From positions 1 to 17,173 of the forward strand of contig CAMAFU010000016.1 in NCBI GenBank assembly GCA_945833725.1: DNA of 17,173 nucleotides, in the 5' to 3' direction. A program made the position numbers and the translations under genes. Each line of letters starts with the position of its first letter. Position 1 is the stretch's first letter. This document shows positions 1-5,566 of this stretch, one piece after another. Origin of the DNA: an uncultured Treponema sp. (GTDB lineage Bacteria; Spirochaetota; Spirochaetia; Treponematales; Treponemataceae). The notes beneath the pieces are model-generated. The model made no database searches. It had not been told where the DNA came from and saw only the letters and a list, made by a program, of their open reading frames with translations.

Positions 1-30
1 AAAACTGGTGCTCATGAGATGAAACTCTAA
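1..30 (+). CDS. Possible 3' end of an upstream plus-strand gene
   Basis: Frame 1 is open from the window edge to a TAA at 28-30 and would encode the C-terminal residues KTGAHEMKL. The other two plus frames hit stops sooner. The stop lies just before a hairpin with T/A tracts on both sides, which could terminate a gene arriving from the left as well as fba from the right. Nine residues are too few to identify a protein, so this is only a plausible partial gene. Confidence 0.3.
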   Translation, partial: KTGAHEMKL

Positions 31-34
31 CAAC

Positions 35-88
35 AAAAAAAAGCTGTCTTAGAAAGTAATCAACTTTACTTAAGACAGCCTTTTTTTT
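35..88 (-). terminator. Bidirectional Rho-independent terminator downstream of fba
   Basis: The inverted repeat GCTGTCTTA (43-51) / TAAGACAGC (71-79) forms a 9-bp stem. The inner arms AAAGT (53-57) and ACTTT (63-67) can extend the pairing. The stem is flanked by A8 (35-42) and T8 (81-88), so a U-tract follows it whichever strand is read. It lies 5 bp past the fba stop codon. It should end fba transcription and any transcript entering from the left. Confidence 0.85.
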
Positions 89-93
89 ACGAA

Positions 94-1086
94 TTATGCC
101 TGACCTGCAGAACCTAAAACTTCTATGTTTTTTCTTGCGTACATTTTTTTCAGTTCGTCTCTGGCAGGACCAAGATATTTTCTTGGGTCAAACTCTTCTG
201 GTTTTTCTGCAAAAACTTTTCTGATAACGGCAGTCATTGCAAGCCTTCCGTCTGAATCGATGTTGATTTTGCATACGGCAGATTTTGCAGCTTTCCGTAA
301 CTGTTCTTCTGGAATTCCTACGGAATCAGGAATTTTTCCGCCAAACTGTTCAATCATTTTAACATATTCAACAGGAACGGAAGATGAACCGTGAAGTACA
401 ATAGGGAAACCTGGAAGCTTTTTTTCTATTTCTTCAAGAATATCAAAAGCCAGTGGAGGAGGAACGAGAACGCCTTCTGGAGTTCTTGTACATTGTTCTG
501 GAGTGAATTTGCATCGCCCATGGGAAGTTCCGATTGATATGGCAAGGGAATCTACGCCGGTTTTAGAAACAAAATCCTGAACTTCTTCTGGTTTTGTGTA
601 ATGGCTTTCTGCTGCAGAAACTTCATCTTCTACACCTGCAAGAACGCCAAGTTCACCTTCTACTGTAACATCGTATTTGTGGGCATATTCACAGACTTTT
701 TTTGTAAGGGCTACATTTTCCTCGTATGGAAGCGAAGACCCGTCAATCATAACAGATGAAAATCCGTTTTCGATGCAGTCAACGCACAGTTCGTAGCTTG
801 AGCCGTGGTCAAGATGAAGTACGATAGGAATTTTGTATCCCAGTTCGTCTGCATATTCAACGGCAGCTCTCGCCATATTGCGCAGAAAGAATTTGTCGGC
901 ATAATTTCTGGCACCGTTTGAAACCTGAAGGATTACTGGAGATTTAGTTTCTACGCAGGCCTGAATAATTGCCTGAAGCTGCTCCATGTTGTTGAAATTG
1001 TAGGCTGGAATTGCATATCCGCCTTTCATAGCTTTTGCAAAAAGCTCCTTTGTGTTTACAAGGCCGAGATCTTTGTAACTTGTCAT
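94..1086 (-). CDS. fba: Class II fructose-1,6-bisphosphate aldolase
   Basis: This is a cytosolic, zinc-dependent glycolytic/gluconeogenic enzyme that interconverts fructose-1,6-bisphosphate with glyceraldehyde-3-phosphate and DHAP. Family motifs appear in order (residues counted from the upstream ATG at 1098): HLDHG at 95-99 (catalytic Asp, zinc His), GELG at 148-151, GTSHG at 190-194 (zinc His), LHGSSS at 235-240 (zinc His) and NIDSD at 279-283 (substrate phosphate/DHAP loop). The ATG at 1086 gives 330 aa and is preferred because a GGGAG Shine-Dalgarno lies 5 bases before it. The in-frame ATG at 1098 would put that ribosome site inside the coding region. Length suits a class II aldolase of about 330 aa. 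The gene diverges from the flaA pair, has its own promoter at 1178-1206 and ends at a strong terminator. Identity is secure; only the start is open. Confidence 0.96.
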   Translation of the reverse strand: MTSYKDLGLVNTKELFAKAMKGGYAIPAYNFNNMEQLQAIIQACVETKSPVILQVSNGARNYADKFFLRNMARAAVEYADELGYKIPIVLHLDHGSSYELCVDCIENGFSSVMIDGSSLPYEENVALTKKVCEYAHKYDVTVEGELGVLAGVEDEVSAAESHYTKPEEVQDFVSKTGVDSLAISIGTSHGRCKFTPEQCTRTPEGVLVPPPLAFDILEEIEKKLPGFPIVLHGSSSVPVEYVKMIEQFGGKIPDSVGIPEEQLRKAAKSAVCKINIDSDGRLAMTAVIRKVFAEKPEEFDPRKYLGPARDELKKMYARKNIEVLGSAGQA

Positions 1087-1177
1087 AGCATCTCCCATGA
1101 TAATAGAATATAAGCAGAGAATAAAAGCATTATGCCGGTGACGATTTTGACCAGCATTTGTTTTTAACTTTTATAAG

Positions 1178-1206
1178 ATTATGAATTGATAAGGGAAGAA
1201 AATCAA
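1178..1206 (-). promoter_or_regulatory. Probable sigma70 promoter of fba
   Basis: On the minus strand, TTGATT (1206-1201) is followed after 17 bases by CATAAT (1183-1178). This matches the -35 consensus at 4 of 6 positions and the -10 consensus at 5 of 6, with ideal spacing. Transcription would start near 1171, giving a leader of about 85 nt before the preferred ATG. I see no strong secondary structure in that leader. Assignment is by consensus only. Confidence 0.55.
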
Positions 1207-1368
1207 GTTCAGGTTGACTGCTCTTAAAAAATAATGGATAAATCTTTTTTATCGTGGAGATCTGGCAGGACTGTGTTCTTGTTTGCATTTTAACCGGTAT
1301 TATTGATTTTTTGCAGCTCAGACTGTTCTTTTCTGCGGAAAACTTCTTTTAAACTTAATATAAAGAGT

Positions 1369-1397
1369 TTGACAAAGCAGAAATAGAAAAATATAAT
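1369..1397 (+). promoter_or_regulatory. Perfect-consensus sigma70 promoter of the flaA pair
   Basis: TTGACA (1369-1374), a 17-bp spacer and TATAAT (1392-1397) match the housekeeping sigma70 consensus at all 12 positions with ideal spacing. The start site should fall near 1404, leaving a leader of about 75 nt before the flaA ATG at 1480. There is no sigma28-type element (TAAA with GCCGATAA) here. That fits sheath-protein genes expressed constitutively rather than with the late flagellin class. Confidence 0.88.
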
Positions 1398-1438
1398 TGA
1401 AATGTTATTTAGTATTTTGAGAAATATAACCAATAACT

Positions 1439-1465
1439 AAACGGCGCTTTATGACAGGCGCGTTT
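1439..1465 (+). promoter_or_regulatory. Stem-loop in the flaA 5' leader, next to the ribosome site
   Basis: AAACG (1439-1443) plus CGC (1445-1447), with one bulged G at 1444, pair with GCG (1458-1460) plus CGTTT (1461-1465) around a 10-base loop. The hairpin ends one base before the AAGGAG Shine-Dalgarno (1467-1472), which lies 7 bases from the ATG. Such a position could stabilise the mRNA or tune translation. The structure is seen by eye and its function is inference. Confidence 0.5.
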
Positions 1466-1479
1466 CAAGGAGTTTTTAG

Positions 1480-2259
1480 ATGAAAAAAAGCGTAGTTGCT
1501 TTAACAAGTCTTGCTCTTCTTGCAGTGTTCTGTGTTCCAGTGGTTGCACAGCCGAGCAGTCGGGCAGTAGAAACTTTTATTGTTGATGATTTTGACAATA
1601 ACGGTGAAAAAAATGCATATCAGCTGATGGCTGGTCTTGAAGAGTGGACCTGGAACATCCAGACAAGCCGCTTTATAAACAAGGAAGGCGGCTTTCCAAA
1701 AATGGATTATTTTGACGGGCAGCCTAACTCCCTTAAAGCCTTGAATAAAGGTAACAAAGATTTAAATCCTAAAGTTCTTGGTGTAAAAACAAGCTATGCA
1801 CGGAAAGGTGAAAACTGGTTCGAAGTTTATCCTGAAATTGACGGTAAACCTTACGAAATTCCGTTCGTAGGAACATGTACACAAATTGATTTCTGGGTTT
1901 GGGGTGCAAACTACCTTTACTTTATTGATCTTCTTGTAAGGGATGCAGAAGGCCGTGTTCATACTCTTCCTGCAGGAAACCTTGCTTTTAACGGCTGGAA
2001 AAACATTGTTGTTACTGTTCCTACCTCCATTCGTCAGCATTCCAGACTTAGAAGCGGTCCTACTTCCATGACTTTTGTAGGTTTCCGTGTTCGTACTGAT
2101 CCTGATGAATATGTTGATGATTTCAATATTTTCTTTGATCAGCTTAAATACACAACAAATACTTTAAGTAATATTTTTGATGGTTATGAGCTTAAAGACA
2201 TTGAATTCAGTGATTCAAGTTCAAAATCTAATAGTTCAACTACGGGAGATGCAAAATAA
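1480..2259 (+). CDS. flaA: FlaA-family flagellar filament outer-layer (sheath) protein
   Basis: This 259-residue secreted protein belongs to the spirochaete FlaA family, which coats the FlaB core of periplasmic flagella. Residues 1-23 are a Sec signal peptide (KK start, hydrophobic core) with a likely signal peptidase I cut after VVA, before Q24. The mature part starts with an acidic stretch (IVDDFDNN). The core shares a scaffold with the next gene: VLGVK near residue 100, then GNLAFNGWK, a V-x-VP step, FVGFRV and a DQLKY strand. A Ser/Thr-rich tail (SSSKSNSSTTGDAK) ends the protein. The ATG has an AAGGAG site 7 bases upstream and a perfect promoter. The stop overlaps the next start by one base (TAATG). 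It looks like the T. pallidum FlaA2-type protein found beside aldolase, as I recall; paralogue numbering is uncertain. Confidence 0.88.
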   Translation: MKKSVVALTSLALLAVFCVPVVAQPSSRAVETFIVDDFDNNGEKNAYQLMAGLEEWTWNIQTSRFINKEGGFPKMDYFDGQPNSLKALNKGNKDLNPKVLGVKTSYARKGENWFEVYPEIDGKPYEIPFVGTCTQIDFWVWGANYLYFIDLLVRDAEGRVHTLPAGNLAFNGWKNIVVTVPTSIRQHSRLRSGPTSMTFVGFRVRTDPDEYVDDFNIFFDQLKYTTNTLSNIFDGYELKDIEFSDSSSKSNSSTTGDAK

Positions 2260-2972
2260 TGAAAAAAATTATTTCCGCTGTAATTGCTTTGGCTGTTGTC
2301 GGTTTTGCTTTTGGTCAAACTTCAAGTCTTTCTGAGCCGGATCCAACTGTAATTGGTGCAGATTCTGCAAAGCAGGCTCTTCGGCAGATTTCTGTTGATC
2401 GTTTTGAAGTTGAAGGTTCCTGGAATGCTCATATTTCTCCTGATTACGGAATTATTTCTTCAAGGCTTTTTAACGGAAGTCCTATGATGAAAGAACCTCT
2501 TAAAGGCGAGGAAGATGCTGAAGATTCAAAAGTTTTAGGTGTTAAGGTTGAATTTTTCCGTCGTGGCATAAATTCTTTCTATATTACATCAACTCGTCCT
2601 ATTCCTATTGAAGGTGTTACAAAAACTATTTCTCTCTGGGTTGCCGGCAGAAATATGGATCATGATATGTATGTTCTTATTCAGGATTATTTTGGTAATA
2701 ATTTTGAGCTTTACCTTGGAAATCTTGGTTTTAGCGGTTGGAAAAAACTTACTGTTGCAGTTCCTCCAACTCCAGATGGAGAACATGGTATTATTCAGCA
2801 GAGTGCATACAATGGTGTAAAACCTGGTATTCGTATTTTGGGTTTCCGTGTTGATTGTAATCCAATGCTTGCAAAGGGACAGTATTATCTTTATCTGGAC
2901 GATTTAAGAGTTGTTACAGATCTTTACGATATAGAAAATCGCGATGAAGATGATATTAACGATGACTGGTAG
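2259..2972 (+). CDS. flaA: Second FlaA-family flagellar outer-layer protein
   Basis: This 237-residue protein is a paralogue of the preceding one. It has a signal peptide (residues 1-19, likely cut after AFG before Q20) and the same core landmarks in the same order: VLGVK, a TISLWVAG strand, GNLGFSGWK, V-x-VP, ILGFRV and LDDLR. It ends in a very acidic tail (ENRDEDDINDDW), unlike the Ser/Thr tail of its neighbour. The ATG shares an A with the upstream TAA, and a GGGAG lies 10 bases before it inside the upstream gene, so translation is probably coupled. Coupling suggests the two products are made together and may form different parts of one sheath. A terminator follows at 3052. Family assignment is firm; the FlaA3-type label is recalled synteny. 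Confidence 0.86.
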   Translation: MKKIISAVIALAVVGFAFGQTSSLSEPDPTVIGADSAKQALRQISVDRFEVEGSWNAHISPDYGIISSRLFNGSPMMKEPLKGEEDAEDSKVLGVKVEFFRRGINSFYITSTRPIPIEGVTKTISLWVAGRNMDHDMYVLIQDYFGNNFELYLGNLGFSGWKKLTVAVPPTPDGEHGIIQQSAYNGVKPGIRILGFRVDCNPMLAKGQYYLYLDDLRVVTDLYDIENRDEDDINDDW

Positions 2973-3051
2973 TTTTTAGAATTTTTAATTTTGCAGTTTA
3001 AGTGCTTATTCTGGCTGGAATATTATAAACTTGCTGCAATGTTTGTTTTTG

Positions 3052-3092
3052 GCCTGTTTCTTTTTTTTTAGAAGCAGGCTTTATTTTTTTTT
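3052..3092 (+). terminator. Rho-independent terminator of the flaA operon
   Basis: GCCTGTTTC (3052-3060) pairs with GAAGCAGGC (3071-3079), a 9-bp stem with one G-U pair around a T-rich 10-base loop. It is followed by TTTA and a run of ten T (3080-3092). It lies about 80 bp after the second flaA stop codon, with nothing recognisable in between. Confidence 0.85.
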
Positions 3093-3100
3093 AAGGTGTG

Positions 3101-3227
3101 GGGCTTGGGGCAACGCCCCAGGCGGTGGGGTAGCGTACAAGACAACAAAGCGGAAGAAGCCGGCACGGTATAAGTGGCGGCTTCTGGAGTGACTTGGCTT
3201 GGGAGCGAGGGGCGGTTGTCCGCCCCT
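3101..3227. repeat. G+C-rich palindromic intergenic element (candidate dispersed repeat or structured RNA)
   Basis: Hand count gives about 65% G+C over 3101-3226, while both flanks are strongly A+T-rich. It contains three clean hairpins: TGGGGC/GCCCCA (3106-3111/3115-3120, 3-nt loop), AGAAGCCG/CGGCTTCT (3155-3162/3178-3185, 15-nt loop) and AGGGGCGG/CCGCCCCT (3208-3215/3220-3227, TTGT loop). The octamer GGCTTGGG occurs at 3102-3109 and again at 3196-3203. Its right end abuts the stop codon of the minus-strand gene at 3228, and its left end follows the flaA terminator. No credible coding sequence fits. Composition and structure resemble REP/MITE-like elements present in many copies, but copy number cannot be seen from one window. 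A stable RNA is the alternative. Confidence 0.5.
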
Positions 3228-3974
3228 TTAATATTCTATTGTGTAAAGAAAACTGCGGCCTTTTTTTTGTGTTTTTTTGAGTATTTTTATTTTTTCCAGA
3301 AACCATATTGTGACGGCTATGTTTTTTTCAAGGTTTTTACGGGATCTTTTTGTTAAACTTTTATATTCTTCCTGATTTAAAATTATTTTTTTTAATTCTG
3401 GCGGCGTAAATGGGTTTGGAGTGTTCTGAGGAAGCAGTTTTTTATAATCGTCCAGGGTGTTAAAAAGAGTTTTTCTTCGTATTTCATTAAGTTTTTTTTC
3501 GGTAATCAAATAATTTTTTTTAAATCGCCGGGTATTTGTTCTATTTTGCAGTTTTTCATCTGTTTTTTTTCTTATTTCCGTTACTGAAACAAAAAGAGCC
3601 TCTATTGTTAAATTTTTATGGGGAATAAAGGTGGAAAGTCCTGTAAGCTGGCGGATAAGAGAGTAAATTGTTTCCTGCTTTTGGCTTTTTCTTTTTGAGA
3701 GGATTTCTGCGGAGGTTTCATTTTGTGTTTCTATTGTTTTTTCTTCGATAACCGGATAAACAATCGTTACTTTTTTGTTTTCCGACAGATAAAAATTTAA
3801 TTTTTCTTTTAAAATTGAAACATTTGATGTTTGAATTTCGATTATTTCGTTATTTTCGGTGGTTACATCTGCAATGTAATTTCTAATTTTCTGTTCTGTT
3901 TTTCCGTTTTTTTCAAAAGCATAAATTTTTTTAAGGGTGTTGTGAAGTTTTGTTTCGTTAAAAGTATTTATCAT
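3228..3974 (-). CDS. Uncharacterised protein: PD-(D/E)XK-nuclease-like N-terminus, winged-helix-like C-terminus
   Basis: This 248-residue, lysine-rich predicted cytosolic protein has no signal peptide or membrane segment. Residues 27-56 carry a pattern typical of PD-(D/E)XK folds with an E-x-Q variant: E27, D36 in YIADV, then E46-I-Q48 in IIEIQTS, followed by VTIVYPV (69-75). A basic SKRKS patch (93-97), LLPQNTPNPFT (180-190) and a helical C-terminus ending KKGRSFLYTI (237-246) suggest a DNA-binding winged helix. The order of these blocks matches a widespread bacterial family of unknown function that I recall as DUF8091. The frame stays open upstream to 4142, but that would overlap mraZ and its operator, so the ATG at 3974 is preferred. 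It follows A8 with no Shine-Dalgarno. The gene diverges from mraZ and ends at the G+C-rich element. Nuclease activity is inferred, not shown. Confidence 0.68.
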   Translation of the reverse strand: MINTFNETKLHNTLKKIYAFEKNGKTEQKIRNYIADVTTENNEIIEIQTSNVSILKEKLNFYLSENKKVTIVYPVIEEKTIETQNETSAEILSKRKSQKQETIYSLIRQLTGLSTFIPHKNLTIEALFVSVTEIRKKTDEKLQNRTNTRRFKKNYLITEKKLNEIRRKTLFNTLDDYKKLLPQNTPNPFTPPELKKIILNQEEYKSLTKRSRKNLEKNIAVTIWFLEKIKILKKTQKKGRSFLYTIEY

Positions 3975-4003
3975 TTTTTTTTGTTTATCGGTCTGTTTTA
4001 ATG

Positions 4004-4031
4004 TTGACTTTATGATTTTATTCGTTAAAAT
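4004..4031 (+). promoter_or_regulatory. Probable sigma70 promoter of the dcw cluster
   Basis: TTGACT (4004-4009), 16 bp, then TAAAAT (4026-4031) match the -35 and -10 consensus at 5 of 6 positions each. The predicted start near 4038 falls immediately before the GTGG box array at 4041, so a protein bound to the boxes would block promoter clearance. This is the only convincing promoter I found for the 8.8-kb cluster downstream. Confidence 0.65.
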
Positions 4032-4040
4032 GTTTTGTAA

Positions 4041-4074
4041 GTGGGAAAAAGTGGAGTTTAGTGGAAAAAAGTGG
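4041..4074 (+). promoter_or_regulatory. MraZ operator: four GTGG boxes at 10-bp spacing
   Basis: GTGG recurs at 4041, 4051, 4061 and 4071, exactly one helical turn apart. Each box is followed by a mainly A/T spacer (GGAAAAA-, GAGTTTA-, GAAAAAA-type), and the last box lies just before the ATG at 4076. MraZ is known to bind arrays of short direct repeats upstream of its own gene: TGGGN with 5-bp spacers in E. coli and AAAGTG-type boxes in mollicutes. The pattern here fits that mode and overlaps the expected transcription start and ribosome site. Binding is inferred from this match. Confidence 0.75.
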
Positions 4075-4075
4075 T

Positions 4076-4531
4076 ATGGATTTTTTAACCGGTGAATATC
4101 GCAATACTTTAGACGAAAAGGGAAGAATTCTTTTCCCGACAAAGTTAAGGAACCAGCTGTTCTGCGACTGTCAAAAAAGTGTCCTTATGGTTACTAAATC
4201 TTTTGATCCTTGCCTTTGGCTCTATACTCTTGATGAATGGAAAAATCTTTCTTCTAGAATCATGGAAACAGCTTCCCCCTTTGACAGAAAAAACCGTCTT
4301 GTTTTAAGAAGCTTTATTGCTCCTGCACAGGATGTGGAATTGGATAAGTCAGGCCGTCTTTCTATTCCTCAGAGTTTGCGTGAGTATGCTAATTTGACTA
4401 AAGATTGTGTTGTGCTTGGAATTAACAGGTACATTGAACTTTGGGATGCAGAAACTTACGACAAATTTTTAGCGGAAAATCAAAAAGATTTAAAAGATGC
4501 TGCCGAAGCTTTGGGAGAAATAAGCTTTTAA
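4076..4531 (+). CDS. mraZ: MraZ, transcriptional regulator of the dcw cluster
   Basis: This 151-residue protein has two AbrB-like swapped-hairpin repeats that form the ring-shaped MraZ DNA binder. Each carries the diagnostic DxxxR motif: TLDEKGR (D13, R17) followed by ILFPTKLR, and ELDKSGR (D90, R94) followed by LSIPQSLR. The start MDFLTGEYRNTLDEKGR is at the usual family position and the length is normal (about 145-155 aa). An in-frame GTG at 4061, with GGAG 4 bases upstream, would add five residues (MEKSG) and cannot be excluded. Either start places the operator boxes in the leader or the first codons. As first gene of the cluster it should repress its own promoter. A 48-bp gap separates it from rsmH. 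Confidence 0.95.
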   Translation: MDFLTGEYRNTLDEKGRILFPTKLRNQLFCDCQKSVLMVTKSFDPCLWLYTLDEWKNLSSRIMETASPFDRKNRLVLRSFIAPAQDVELDKSGRLSIPQSLREYANLTKDCVVLGINRYIELWDAETYDKFLAENQKDLKDAAEALGEISF

Positions 4532-4579
4532 AAGTAACCGGTGTTGATTTTATGCCGGAAGTACATTGTGGAGTTTACG

Positions 4580-5566
4580 GTGGAAGTTGTTCATACTCCT
4601 GTTTTACTGCAGGAATGTCTTGATTATTTGTCTCCAGTGGGCGAAAGTTTTGAAAATGACTGCCTGATGATTGATTCAACATTGGGAGAAGGCGGTCATA
4701 GCGAGGCATTTTTAAACAAATATCCATCGTTAAAAATTATTGGCCTTGATCGGGACAAAAATATTCAGGAAAAAGCAAAAAAACGACTTGAGCACTTTTC
4801 TACGCGGATTGAATTTTATAATGGCTGGTTTAACGATTTTTATGATAATTATGATTTGAAAAAAAAACGGCCGAATTTAATTTTATTTGACCTTGGTATA
4901 AGTGTTTATCATTATGAAAAAAGCGGAAGAGGTTTTTCTTTCCGGTATGATGAACCTTTGGATATGCGGCTTGATTTTGAAAATGGCGAAAGTGCCTGTG
5001 ATATTGTAAATTCCTGGCCTGAAGAAAAACTGGCCGACATGATTTATCTTTTTAGTGATGAAAAATTCAGCAGAAGAATTGCCCGTGGTATTGTAGAAGC
5101 CCGTAAAAGTTCAAAAATATGTTCTTCTAAAAATCTGGCAGAAATTATCTGGAATTGTGTGCCGGCTTCTTATGCTCATGGAAAAATTCATCCTGCAACA
5201 CGAACTTTTCAGGCGTTGAGAATTGCCGTAAACAGCGAACTTAAGCGATTGCCGGAAGCTGTTCACAGTGCATTTAATGTTCTGGAGCCTGGCGGAAAAA
5301 TGGGGATTATTACTTTTCATTCTCTTGAGGATAGAATTGTAAAAAACTATTTTAGAAATCTTGGAAAAAGCTGTGTATGTCCTTTAGAACAGGCTGTTTG
5401 TTCCTGCGGTGGAAAAAAATGTGCAGAAATTTTAACTAGAAAACCTGTGGAGCCGCTTCCTGATGAAATTATGATGAATTCTCCCAGCAGAAGTGCAAAA
5501 CTTCGTGTTGTAAGAAAAATCTGTGATGCAGGTTCTGAAAGGTTAATAGGGGTGGGATTAGTATGA
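4580..5566 (+). CDS. rsmH: 16S rRNA (cytosine(1402)-N4)-methyltransferase RsmH (MraW)
   Basis: RsmH uses S-adenosylmethionine to methylate C1402 in the ribosomal P site. Visible family blocks in order are HTPVLLQE near the N-terminus, the SAM-binding STLGEGGHS, IGLDRD, LFDLGIS, RGFSF then EPLDMRLD, ATRTFQALRIAVN, IITFHSLEDRIVK and a C-terminal LTRKPVEPLP with SPSRSAKLRVVRK. The usual S-S-P-Q-L-D after DLG(V/I) is replaced by SVYHYEK, a clear local departure that leaves the SAM site intact. The GTG at 4580 (MEVVHTPV, 328 aa) is preferred because it has GGAG at 4570-4573 with a 6-base spacer and matches the family N-terminus; a GTG at 4568 and a TTG at 4541 are alternatives. It ends in an ATGA overlap with ftsL. 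Confidence 0.95.
   Translation: MEVVHTPVLLQECLDYLSPVGESFENDCLMIDSTLGEGGHSEAFLNKYPSLKIIGLDRDKNIQEKAKKRLEHFSTRIEFYNGWFNDFYDNYDLKKKRPNLILFDLGISVYHYEKSGRGFSFRYDEPLDMRLDFENGESACDIVNSWPEEKLADMIYLFSDEKFSRRIARGIVEARKSSKICSSKNLAEIIWNCVPASYAHGKIHPATRTFQALRIAVNSELKRLPEAVHSAFNVLEPGGKMGIITFHSLEDRIVKNYFRNLGKSCVCPLEQAVCSCGGKKCAEILTRKPVEPLPDEIMMNSPSRSAKLRVVRKICDAGSERLIGVGLV

Larger units (their letters stand above)
1099..1479. other. Divergent intergenic region between fba and flaA
   Basis: This 381-bp A+T-rich spacer separates the divergent fba and flaA genes. It holds the fba promoter (minus strand, 1178-1206), the flaA promoter (1369-1397), a leader hairpin (1439-1465) and the flaA ribosome site (1467-1472). 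All three frames on each strand are broken by stops and I see no small gene. The middle (about 1210-1365) shows nothing I can name, and I did not recognise a riboswitch fold. Confidence 0.7.

Noticed and set aside
125..394. An 89-codon plus-strand open frame over the end of fba
   Set aside because: It is antisense to the secure aldolase gene, has no ribosome site and no family resemblance.
3208..3230. Hairpin AGGGGCGG/CCGCCCCT as a terminator for the minus-strand gene
   Set aside because: On the minus strand no T-run follows the stem; on the plus strand the tail (TTTAATATT) is weak. It is treated as part of the G+C-rich element.
3091..3306. A 71-codon minus-strand open frame across the G+C-rich element
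   Set aside because: It runs through three perfect hairpins and the end of another gene in a different frame. Its composition reflects the palindromes, not a protein.
3975..4142. N-terminal extension of the nuclease-like gene up to 4142
   Set aside because: It would overlap mraZ codons, the MraZ boxes and the dcw promoter. The conserved-looking part starts after the ATG at 3974.
4532..4579. Weak CCGG...CCGG pairing between mraZ and rsmH
   Set aside because: A 4-bp stem with a long loop and no tail is not enough to call a structure.
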